This document shows positions 17,430 to 25,772 of a DNA stretch of 64,000 nt, in pieces (within the stretch, counting starts at the first letter, position 1; every line of letters begins with the position of its first letter). The notes beneath the pieces were generated by a model. That model did no database searches. It had not been told where the DNA came from and saw nothing but the letters and a program-made list of their open reading frames with translations. The stretch comes from Anaerolineae bacterium (GTDB lineage Bacteria > Chloroflexota > Anaerolineae > Aggregatilineales > Aggregatilineaceae), in assembly GCA_027494015.1 (NCBI GenBank), contig JAOSJP010000034.1, forward strand, positions 186,001 through 250,000, read 5' to 3'. Position numbers and translations under genes: made by a program.

Positions 17430-18086
17430 TCACACGGGAGACTGCGGGATGTTGGGGAACACGGTGTTGCCCTCAGCATTGATCGCGGTGATCACGTTGG
17501 CTCCGACCACGCCGGGTCGCACCAGCAGGAAGCCCCCCGCCAGGGGTGTCACCTGCTGGCTGCTGCCGTCGCTGAACTGGACAGCGATGGCCGTCACGGT
17601 CGGGTCGAGCGCGCGCCCGAAGACAATGGTATAGGGCTGCTGGTCCGATGTCAGGAAGAACGTAACGGCGGACAGCGCCCCGGCGGCGGGCGAGTCAGCG
17701 CAGGCCAGCGCGCCGTTGTTCGGCTGCCATAGCCCCCCAGCCTGAGCGAGCAACAAATACCCGGCACAGGGCACGCCGCCGGCGCCCGTGAACGAAAAGC
17801 CCAGCAGCCGGTCTGGTTGGTGTGGCTGGTCATACCACACCTGCAGGCTGGCGGGCGTCTGGCCCCGGCTGGCAATGAACTGCCCCACCAGCGCATCCGG
17901 TGCGGGCGTCCCCTCGACTCTGCTCCCATCTGGCAGCGCGCTGGTGGCTGTTGGGAACGCTGCATACGGGGCCAGCGCCGTCTGAGTCAGATCGGCGTTG
18001 CTCACCGGTTGGATACAACCCGCCAGCAAGCCAGCGCCCAGCAGCGCAACCGCCAGCCCTCCCCACAGCACTCGAAGCCTCTTCAC
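17430..18086 (-). CDS. lipoprotein of unknown function
   Basis: The protein starts VKRLRVLWGG and carries a signal peptide with a lipobox (LLGAGLLAGC). The mature ~190 residues are beta-rich with two extra Cys (GGVPCAGYL and GALACADS) that could form a disulfide. I prefer the GTG at 18086 because AAGGGAAGGA precedes it at good spacing. An upstream ATG at 18122, which overlaps the stop of the DUF4175-like gene (ATGA), would put 12 residues before the positively charged start. No family recognised. Its position makes it a probable exported component of the cluster. Confidence 0.78.
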   Translation of the reverse strand: MKRLRVLWGGLAVALLGAGLLAGCIQPVSNADLTQTALAPYAAFPTATSALPDGSRVEGTPAPDALVGQFIASRGQTPASLQVWYDQPHQPDRLLGFSFTGAGGVPCAGYLLLAQAGGLWQPNNGALACADSPAAGALSAVTFFLTSDQQPYTIVFGRALDPTVTAIAVQFSDGSSQQVTPLAGGFLLVRPGVVGANVITAINAEGNTVFPNIPQSPV

Positions 18087-18118
18087 CGCGATCCTTCCCT
18101 TTGTTGTGGCCCAGGCCC

Positions 18119-19964
18119 TCATCGCTGCAGCGACGAAAAGTAATCGTGGATCACGTCGCGCTGGTCGAGCGGGATGCGCCCGCTCTCCAGCGCATTGCTC
18201 ACCACGTTGCGAAACGCGCCCAGCACGCCTGTATAGGTGAGCGCGGACTCCCCGGCGGGGTTCGGCCCGAACTCGCCGCCCTGGGCGAGCGGACTCTCAC
18301 CGCTCTCTCCCTGGCCGCCCACATCGAGCATATCGCCCATTGGCCCGCCAATCGTGGAAGGCGCGTTCTCAGGAGTATACTCCTGAAGGCCGCCCCCTGG
18401 CACCTGCCCCGGCGTCTCTGCGCTGGGGCCTTCGCCGGCGATGCCCTCAGTGGACTCCGAGCCTGCCCCGCCCTGGCCAGCGCCCGCGCCCAGCGCACTC
18501 TCCCCTGCGGACTCGGCGCTGCCTGCCGCCGCGCTCTGCCCCTCTGGCTGCTGCTCGCCGCCCGCCCCTGGCTCTCCGCCCTGCCCCGAAGGTGCGGGCA
18601 TCTGCTGGCCCTCCCCCGCCGGCATCGCCGACTCCCGCGCCCACCTGCTCACCAGGGGGCATTTCGCCGCTGGCCCCTGGCTGCGCCGCCTCTGCGCCGG
18701 GCGGCGACTGCTCCGAATCGGTGAGCGCACCAGCCCCCTGCTCGGACTCGATCTCGGCGGAGATGGTAGCGTCCTGATCGTGCCCGGCCTGGGCCATCTC
18801 GCGCTGGCTGGCATCCGCCTGCTGTTGGGCGACGCGCGCCGCCTCCGCCAGCGGCGACTGCTGGGACTGCTCCTGCTGCTCGCGCAGCAGGTCGCCCGCC
18901 TCGCGCAGCGACTCCTGCGCCCCTTCCAGATCGCCCTCGCGCAGCGCTGCGGCGGCTTCGCGCAGCTTGCCCGCCAGGGCGGGATTCTGCTCTTCCAGGG
19001 CGTCGGCGGCCTCATCCAGCCGCTCGGCCAGGTCTTGCTGCTCCTGCTCGTCAAGGTCGCCTGTGGCCAGGTCATCCGCCAGATTGTCGAGCGCTTCGGC
19101 GGTCTCGCCCAGGCCTGGCCTGGCCAGCGCCTCGGCCAGGTCCGCTGTCTGCTCAGAGCCACCCAGTGGGCGCGCGGCCTGCTGGTAGGCGGTCGCTTCC
19201 TGGGGCGGCACGCCGCTGGCCATCTCGCCGAGCGACTGTGACGCCTCGGCCAGCGCCGCCACCGCTTCTTCCTGCGAGACATCAGGCTCCCGCAGAATCT
19301 CGCGCGCTTCCTCCAGCGGGCGCGTCAGCGCCTCTCGTTCCGCCGGGGTGAGGGTCGGATCGCGCTCGATGGCCTCGATGACATCCTCCAGCGCGGCGAC
19401 CTGCGTGGCGATGGCGCTTTCCAGCTCGCGCTCGGCGCGCAGCCTCCCGGCCTGGGGATTGTCGCGGAGCAGCAGCGCCAATAACACCGCCAGCGCCACC
19501 AGCGCTGCGATCTCACGCCCGCTGACGCGCAGCGGTAGCCGCGCCCTGGCCCGCACGCGCCCGGCGGTCGCCGTCGCGTCGGCCAGTTGCAGCTCGGCCA
19601 GCGGCTCCGGCGCGGCGATGCGGCCCGCCGCCAGCTCCAGCGCGGTGCTGACGCGCTCCTTCAGGTCGAAGCGGCGGTCGAAGTAGCGCGCGCTGTGGGC
19701 GACCGAGCGCGGCCAGGCCCACACGACAGCCAGCACTGCCAGCGCCAGCCCCACCGAGAGCGCCGCTGTGACGGTCAGCACCTCTTCGGGCAGCAGCCAC
19801 GGCCTGCGCCGCGCCATCAGCGCCAGGATCACGCCAATCCCCAGGCCGAGCATCAGCCCGCGCGGCAGCCACACGACCAGCAGCGCCAGGCGGCGCCGGC
19901 GATCCCAGCGCCGGACGCTGCGCGTCAGGGTTGTCGCCGTCTGTTGAGCGAGCGCGCGGCTCAT
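18119..19964 (-). CDS. DUF4175-like membrane coiled-coil protein, +1 frameshift near 18634
   Basis: The N-terminal half has two helix pairs (about residues 27-50 and 60-85), then a basic linker, a third helix (IAALVALAVLLALLL) and long Ala/Glu/Gln-rich coiled coil (about 165-400). After GEMPPGEQVG the frame breaks at a GGG run (plus-strand CCC at 18634-18636); one extra G explains it. The other frame continues with ESAMPAGEGQQMPAPSGQGG, a Gly/Gln/Ser-rich segment, and ends RDVIHDYFSSLQR, giving ~614 aa. The architecture resembles DUF4175 proteins found beside MoxR/vWA genes. The name is tentative because the assignment rests on architecture and context. Confidence 0.72.
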
Positions 19965-20009
19965 GGTTGCGAACCCTCTCCGGCTGTCCGCAGGCTGCGG
20001 GCAGCCGAT

Positions 20010-20933
20010 CTACTCAATGTGCTGGCGCACGCGGCGGACAGCCAGAATGAAGAACACCAGCGTCAGCAGCGCGTACATCGCGGTGAACGGTATCCAGGGC
20101 GAGATCAGCGTCAGGTCGTCACCATTCATCAGTGTATACGAGAATAACCCGGTCGTGCGCTGGTTGACGAGCAAATACTGGGTGAGCACCGCCGTCGCCG
20201 CCGGATTGAGGCTCAGCGCGACCCCTGTCCCATAGAGCAGCCCGATCTCTGCGGACGTGCTCCCGACACTGTCCAGCGAGAAATCGGCCAGCACCATGAC
20301 CACGCCCACCAGGATCGGGATGCCGAACAGGAAGAACATGGCCGTCGCATAGGTCAGCAGGCTGGCCGACAGGGTGCGCCGGGCGCGCGCCGAAAAATAC
20401 ACGCCGATGGCGCTGAACAGCAGCGCCGTCGCTGCCAGCACCACAAAAGCCAGGATCAGTTCTGTCTCCGTGACCCCGCCGAAAAAGAAGGCGATGCTCT
20501 GCAGCGGGATCGCCGCCAACAGGAGAAGCACCACGTACAGCATGGACGACAGCAGCTTGCCCAGGACGAGCGAATGCGCCGGCAGCAGGGTTGTGCGCAG
20601 CAGCTCGAAGGTCTGGTGCTCGCGCTCGCCGCTGATCGCGCCCGCCGTGAACGCGGGGGCGATGAAAGCCACCAGCAGCATTTCGATGGCGACCACCCCG
20701 CCGAACAGCGTGCGGCCAATCTCGCCCACCGCCGCCTGACCGCTGACACTCGTCGAGGACTCGGTGACCGTGACGTAGATCAGCACGGCGAACACGCCCA
20801 GCAGCACCAGATAGACGGTGAGCACGGTGAACGCGCGCGCGCCGCGCATCCGCCCGCGCAGTTCCTTGAAGACCACCGGGTTGCGGATGAGCAGGCGCAC
20901 AAAGCCGCGCCACAGCCGGGAGATGACCTGCAT
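20010..20933 (-). CDS. ABC-2 type transporter permease
   Basis: This 307-aa membrane protein has six predicted helices. The segment PAFTAGAISGEREHQTFELL after helix 2 is the characteristic ABC-2 coupling motif (TAGAISGEREHGT-type). It ends VRRVRQHIE. The start ATG at 20933 (MQVISRLWRGF) is preferred over an upstream in-frame ATG. It pairs with the ATPase at 21139-22098, although a palindromic repeat lies between them. Confidence 0.9.
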   Translation of the reverse strand: MQVISRLWRGFVRLLIRNPVVFKELRGRMRGARAFTVLTVYLVLLGVFAVLIYVTVTESSTSVSGQAAVGEIGRTLFGGVVAIEMLLVAFIAPAFTAGAISGEREHQTFELLRTTLLPAHSLVLGKLLSSMLYVVLLLLAAIPLQSIAFFFGGVTETELILAFVVLAATALLFSAIGVYFSARARRTLSASLLTYATAMFFLFGIPILVGVVMVLADFSLDSVGSTSAEIGLLYGTGVALSLNPAATAVLTQYLLVNQRTTGLFSYTLMNGDDLTLISPWIPFTAMYALLTLVFFILAVRRVRQHIE

Positions 20934-20984
20934 CACGCTCGTTCCATCCCTTTTACCCCACACGATCCTGCCGCCCCCATAGGG

Positions 20985-21110
20985 ACGCTGCTCCGCTGCG
21001 CGCTAGTCTACCTCACCCCGCTCGGTGCTGACGCGCCTCGCTTCCCCCTCTCCGCAGCGGAGAGGGGGGATGGCCGAGCGCAGCGAGACCAGGGGGTGAG
21101 GTAAAGCGGT
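20985..21110. repeat. single palindromic-core repeat
   Basis: One copy of the core (CTACCTCACCCCGCTCGG...GGGGGTGAGGTAAA) lies between the ABC ATPase and permease genes. Its central hairpin is CCCCTCTCCGCAGCGGAGAGGGG, different from the ATGCAT and GTTGAC loops elsewhere but still self-complementary. Confidence 0.85.
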
Positions 21111-21138
21111 GCGCACGCCAGATGCGTTTACCCCGCCC

Positions 21139-22098
21139 CTACGACACAACGCCCTTCGTGGCGCGCATGAAGACCGACTCCAGATCGCGCGTCTCCTCCG
21201 AGAAGCCCACCACCGGCACGCCGCGCGCGGCCAGCGCCGCCAGCAGTGCGCTGATCCCCGCATCGTCGCCGCCGTACTCGATGCGCAGCCGTTTGCGCCC
21301 GTGCTCGTCGGGCAGGTCGCGCAGGTTGCTGACATCGGCGAATTGGGCGAGCACATCCTTCGCCTCGTCCAGCCGGTCGAGCAACGCAATGGTGATCTCG
21401 CGGGTGGGCAGCAGCCGTCGCCGGATTTCGGCGACAGTGCCCTGGGCGACCATCGCCCCGCTCTCGATGATGCCCAGGTGCGTGCAGATCTCGGCCACGT
21501 CCGCCAGGATGTGCGACGAGAAGAAGATCGTCTTGCCCATGCGCGCCATCTCAACCAGCAGCTCGCGCACTTCGATGCGCGCGCGCGGATCGAGGCCCGA
21601 CGCCGGCTCGTCGAGAATGAGCACTTCCGGGTCGTGGGCCAGCGTGCGGGCCAGGCTCAGCCGCTGCTTCATGCCACGACTCAGCTTCTCAACCATATCA
21701 TCGCGGCGGTGAGTCAGGTCTACCAGCGCCAGCAGGTCGTTGATCAGGGCGGGCCGGTCGCGCTCCGGGATTTCGTAACAGGCGGCGAAGAAATCCAGGT
21801 ACTCCCACACCTTCATGTCATCGTAGACGCCGAAGAAATCGGGCATGTAGCCAATCGCGCGGCGGACTTCGCGCGGGCGCTCCGTGACCGAATAGCCGGC
21901 GACATACGCATCGCCCGCCGTCGGCGTGATCAGCGTGGTCAGGATGCGCATCGTCGTCGTCTTGCCCGCACCGTTCGGCCCCACAAACCCATAGATGGCC
22001 CCGCGCGGCACTTGCAGCCAGAGGTCATCCACCGCGGTGAGCTTGCCGTAATGTTTGACCAGGCCGTGCGTCTCGATGATGTTCTCGTCCGCTGCCAT
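21139..22098 (-). CDS. ABC transporter ATP-binding protein
   Basis: This 319-aa ATPase carries Walker A GPNGAGKTT, signature LSRGMKQRL, Walker B VLILDEPASGLDPRARIE and switch FSSHIL. A regulatory C-terminal segment of ~90 residues follows. It is the first of two exporter ATPases in this gene train and most probably drives the permease at 20010-20933. It begins 27 nt after the 831-aa exported protein. Confidence 0.95.
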   Translation of the reverse strand: MAADENIIETHGLVKHYGKLTAVDDLWLQVPRGAIYGFVGPNGAGKTTTMRILTTLITPTAGDAYVAGYSVTERPREVRRAIGYMPDFFGVYDDMKVWEYLDFFAACYEIPERDRPALINDLLALVDLTHRRDDMVEKLSRGMKQRLSLARTLAHDPEVLILDEPASGLDPRARIEVRELLVEMARMGKTIFFSSHILADVAEICTHLGIIESGAMVAQGTVAEIRRRLLPTREITIALLDRLDEAKDVLAQFADVSNLRDLPDEHGRKRLRIEYGGDDAGISALLAALAARGVPVVGFSEETRDLESVFMRATKGVVS

Positions 22099-22125
22099 GT
22101 CCTGCCCCTCGGTTGCCGCATCCGG

Positions 22126-24621
22126 CTAGCGGGCCAACTGCCCGCGATAGGCGACGCGCACGTACTCGACGTAATTGTATGCCAAACCGCCCGTCGGCGA
22201 GATGCGCACCTTGACCGCGTTCTCCGGCCCGGCGAAACGCGCCGCCGGAGCAATGGTCGTCGTGGGAGATTGCTCGTCCAGCGCCACCTCGACCCACTCC
22301 TGTGCGGCCCAGTTCCACAGCTCAACGCGCAGCTCACCCTGCCCCTTGAACAAGATATCCAGCGCGTCCACGCGGCTCAGCCGCGCCCCTGGCATCGGCA
22401 TGAACTGGAAGACGGCGAAGATGTCGGGGTATACGTCAAAGGAATCTGGCGCGATGTCAATCTGCGTCCGGGGATCGTCCGTGTCCGCCACCGCCCACGT
22501 GGTCAGGCCGGGCGGCACCTCGCTGACCTCGCTCGCCGCCTCGATGGTGACGGGCAACTCGACGATCACCAGCGTGGTATCCTCGAACTTCGCCGAGACG
22601 CCCGGCATCTCCACGCCCACCAGCGGCATATCCGTCCAGGCGAACAGATAGGCGCCCATGCCGCGCCCGCCGCTCAGATCGTAATCCACCGCCAGCGATG
22701 CCAGCAGCCGGTAGCGCCGTCGAATCTCCTGCTGACGCTCCGAGACGCCAGTCGAGGCGCAGGCGAACGGCTCGCCGCGCATGACATCGGCCATCGTCAG
22801 CGGAATGCCGCGATAGTCGAAGCACCAGCCGGGCACGCTGCGCGCGAACTGCCAGGAAGGCCTGGTGTACAGAGCCTGCTGCGGCAGCGAGCTGCCCAGA
22901 ACCAGCGGGCCGGGGTCCTGCGGGCCGATGGCAATGTCGAAGGGCGTCGTGCTGCCCGGTGCCAGATCGCCCAGGAAGCGCGACTCGCCTTTGATCAGGA
23001 GCACGGCGTCGCGCAACGTTGCGCCGCTCTGGTTGGTCACGGTGCCGGCAATGCGCGGAGCCGACCCGCTGGCCAGAGTCCAGACGGCCTCGCCGCCCAC
23101 CTGGGGAGCAGTTGTGAAGCCGTCAACGGCGAAGCTGGCAATCGTCCCCGCGTCAATGAGCACAGAGCTGGCGCTGTAGCGCGTCTCCTGGTTGAGCGTG
23201 GCGGCGACATCCAGCCCCAGGCCCAGTTCGGGCAGGGTGCGCAGCGCGTAGCCGCGCTCCACCGCCAGATCGTAGGTGTCGCGCCGCGAAGACTGCACGC
23301 CGATCAGCCCCCTCACCTGCGCCTGTTCCTCGCCCGGCCAGACGCGCACCACAGCCAGCCGGTTGACGGTCGGCTCGCTGCCGCGCAGGTTGAAGCCCAG
23401 GTTGTAGGCCAGGGCGCTGAACAGCAGCACCAGCCCCGGAATCGTCACCCAGGCCCATTCGCGCCTGTTCAGTCGCCGCAGCAAGAAGTAGTTCGCCGGA
23501 CCGATGAGCACCACATAGGCCAGCAGAAACAGGCTCATCTGCCCGAAGCCCGGCAGCACAGTACGGAACAGGGTCAGCGTGGCCTCGCGGGCCGTCGTCC
23601 AGTTGCGGAAGCCAGCCGACCAGCTTGGCTGCTGCCCCACAGAGGCGATCAGCGTATACCATAGCTCGCTCTTGCCAACCCACGAGCGCAGCGGCTCGGC
23701 GTTCGGCTCGACGGCTATGAAGTCCACCACGCCAGCGCCCACCTGGTGGCGGGCCAGCAGCGGCACGTCGCCCTGCATCACCAGCGCCCGCGCGCCCGGC
23801 TTGAGCGCGCCAGTGACGGCAGTGGCGCGCGCCGATAGCGAGTCGGCGGTCAGCCCCAGGTACCCGCCCAGCGCCTCAAGGGACTCCAGCACGACGGTGC
23901 CGCGCGGCTCGACCGGCAGCAGCGCGCCCAACCCCGCTGTGGTGCGCTGCCAGGCATCGCCTCCGGCCACGATCAGGTGCCCGCCCGCCAACACCCATCC
24001 CTCGATGGCCGCCGCCTGCTCGGCGCTCAGCGCCCCGGTGTCGGCGTCGTGCACCAGCAGCACATCCACGCCCAGAAGAGCCTCGGCCATCGCCGGCAGG
24101 TGCTCCACGCGCCAGGTTGCCTGGTAGACCGCGCCGGTGCCAGGCGTCCGGGCGGTCATGTCCGCCGCGCCCAGCGCGGACTCGGTCACGGCGACGTAGA
24201 TCAGATCTTCGCGCCCGGCCATGCGCAGTGAGGTGCTGCGGCGGGCAGCGACCCGCCCGGCGCGATCCACCAGCTCCACGTTGAGCGCCCGCGAATACGT
24301 CTCCAGGGAGATGTAGATGAACACCTGCTTACGCGAGCCGCGCGGCAATTCCAGCGGGGTGCGGTATTCCGTCTCGGCGACGCCGCCCGCGCTGTCCGCG
24401 CGCACGCGGATCGCGCCGGAGAAGTCGTCGCCGGAGTTCGCCACGCTCACCCGCAGGGGCATCCATTGCTCACGTCGGTAGTACCCGCCATACCCGGCGC
24501 TGATCGCCAGATCGATCTCAGAGGCGGCCTGGCGCTCTGGGGAAAAAGCGGTCAGCAGCGGCGCGAGCAGCACCAGCAGCAGTGTCAGAAGGGTCAGACG
24601 GCGGCTCACGGCATTCCTCAT
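22126..24621 (-). CDS. exported membrane-anchored protein of the ABC/MoxR cluster, function unknown
   Basis: This 831-aa protein has an N-terminal signal (RRLTLLTLLLVLLAPLLTAF), a beta-sandwich region, and a GATase1/DUF4350-like part (EGWVLAGGHLIVAGGDAW, about residues 205-225). Two membrane helices follow near residues 375-430 (MSLFLLAYVVLIGPANYFLL and WVTIPGLVLLFSALAYNLGF), then a ~400-aa beta-rich C-terminal region. The helix pair with an R-R-L-N-R-R-E loop is reminiscent of proteins paired with gliding-type ABC exporters, but I cannot name a family. It is the first gene of the train; no clear promoter is visible in the 150 nt upstream. Confidence 0.78.
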   Translation of the reverse strand: MRNAVSRRLTLLTLLLVLLAPLLTAFSPERQAASEIDLAISAGYGGYYRREQWMPLRVSVANSGDDFSGAIRVRADSAGGVAETEYRTPLELPRGSRKQVFIYISLETYSRALNVELVDRAGRVAARRSTSLRMAGREDLIYVAVTESALGAADMTARTPGTGAVYQATWRVEHLPAMAEALLGVDVLLVHDADTGALSAEQAAAIEGWVLAGGHLIVAGGDAWQRTTAGLGALLPVEPRGTVVLESLEALGGYLGLTADSLSARATAVTGALKPGARALVMQGDVPLLARHQVGAGVVDFIAVEPNAEPLRSWVGKSELWYTLIASVGQQPSWSAGFRNWTTAREATLTLFRTVLPGFGQMSLFLLAYVVLIGPANYFLLRRLNRREWAWVTIPGLVLLFSALAYNLGFNLRGSEPTVNRLAVVRVWPGEEQAQVRGLIGVQSSRRDTYDLAVERGYALRTLPELGLGLDVAATLNQETRYSASSVLIDAGTIASFAVDGFTTAPQVGGEAVWTLASGSAPRIAGTVTNQSGATLRDAVLLIKGESRFLGDLAPGSTTPFDIAIGPQDPGPLVLGSSLPQQALYTRPSWQFARSVPGWCFDYRGIPLTMADVMRGEPFACASTGVSERQQEIRRRYRLLASLAVDYDLSGGRGMGAYLFAWTDMPLVGVEMPGVSAKFEDTTLVIVELPVTIEAASEVSEVPPGLTTWAVADTDDPRTQIDIAPDSFDVYPDIFAVFQFMPMPGARLSRVDALDILFKGQGELRVELWNWAAQEWVEVALDEQSPTTTIAPAARFAGPENAVKVRISPTGGLAYNYVEYVRVAYRGQLAR

Positions 24622-24777
24622 GCGGCCTTCAGATCATCAGCGGCCCGCTGATAAGACGTTGGATCGGGCTGGGATGTTCCTCTCCCGCCCACAGGCATCA
24701 GCACACCGGTGCTGATCGCCTACTCCTATTGTACGCGATCAGGGGCCTGTTTTCGCAACGCGCGGCGCGCTCACCCA

Positions 24778-25770
24778 GGGCAATCGCTTCAAACGTGCGT
24801 GTTGTTCTACCTCACCCCCAGCCTCGCTGCGCTCGGCTTGGCGAGGCGCGCCAGCGCCGAGCGGGGGTGAGGTAAACCCAGGGCACAGCAGAGCAGCGCC
24901 CCTACCGCCTGAAGGGGGCACCCATTCCTCAGGGCTATCGCTTCAAACGTGCGCGGTGTTCTACCTCACCCCCAGCCTCGCTGCGCTCGGCTTGCCCCCT
25001 CTCCGTTGACGGAGAGGGGGCGGCGAGGCGCGCCAGCGCCGAGCGGGGGTGAGGTAAACCCAGGGCGCAGCAGAGCAGCGCCCCTACCGCCTGAAGGGGG
25101 CACCCATTCCTCAGGGCTATCGCTTCAAACGTGCGCGGTGTTCTACCTCACCCCCAGCCTCGCTGCGCTCGGCTTGCCCCCTCTCCGTTGACGGAGAGGG
25201 GGCGGCGAGGCGCGCCAGCGCCGAGCGGGGGTGAGGTAAACCCAGGGCGCAGCAGAGCGGCACCCCTACCGCCTGAAGGGAGCACCCATTCCTCAGGGCA
25301 ATCGCTTCAAACGTGCGCGGTGTTCTACCTCACCCCCAGCCTCGCGGCGCTCGGCTTGGCGAGGCGCGCCAGCGCCGAGCGGGGGTGAGGTAAACCCAGG
25401 GCGCAGCAGAGCAGCGCCCCCGCCTGAAGGGGGCACCCATTCCTCAGGGCAATCGCTTCAAACGTGCGCGGTGTTCTACCTCACCCCCAGCCTCGCTGCG
25501 CTCGGCTTGGCGAGGCGCGCCAGCGCCGAGCGGGGGTGAGGTAAACCCAGGGCGCAGCAGAGCAGCGCCCCTACCGCCTGAAGGGGGCACCCATTCCTCA
25601 GGGCAATCGCTTCAAACGTGCGCGGTGTTCTACCTCACCCCCAGCCTCGCTGCGCTCGGCTTGGCGAGGCGCGCCAGCGCCGAGCGGGGGTGAGGTCCGT
25701 AGGGGCGTATTGCGATACGCCCCTACGAGTAGGCTGGCGCGCGGTGGACTTTGATGCAATTGCCCGGCGC
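24778..25770. repeat. array of six palindromic units with and without a central hairpin
   Basis: Six units, marked by CGCTTCAAACGTGCG at 24785, 24941, 25121, 25303, 25454 and 25608 (periods 156, 180, 182, 151, 154). Units two and three carry the central CCTCTCCGTTGACGGAGAGG hairpin. The others lack precisely that ~26-bp segment, which accounts for the two length classes. The final unit instead ends with GTAGGGGCGTATTGCG and its complement, then TTTGATGCAATTGCCC, the terminal motif seen in the 38-39 kb array. The whole stretch between the 831-aa protein and the FHA gene is repeat, apart from ~150 nt after 24622. Confidence 0.92.
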
Positions 25771-25772
25771 GC

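Noticed and set aside
21109..23664. 851-codon plus-strand frame opposite the ABC ATPase and the 831-aa protein
   Set aside because: Spans two well-supported minus-strand genes and has a shadow-type composition.
24778..25770. Regularly spaced repeats resembling a CRISPR array
   Set aside because: Units are 150-180 bp and repeat in full, with no variable 30-40 nt spacers and no cas genes; they are palindromic tandem repeats.
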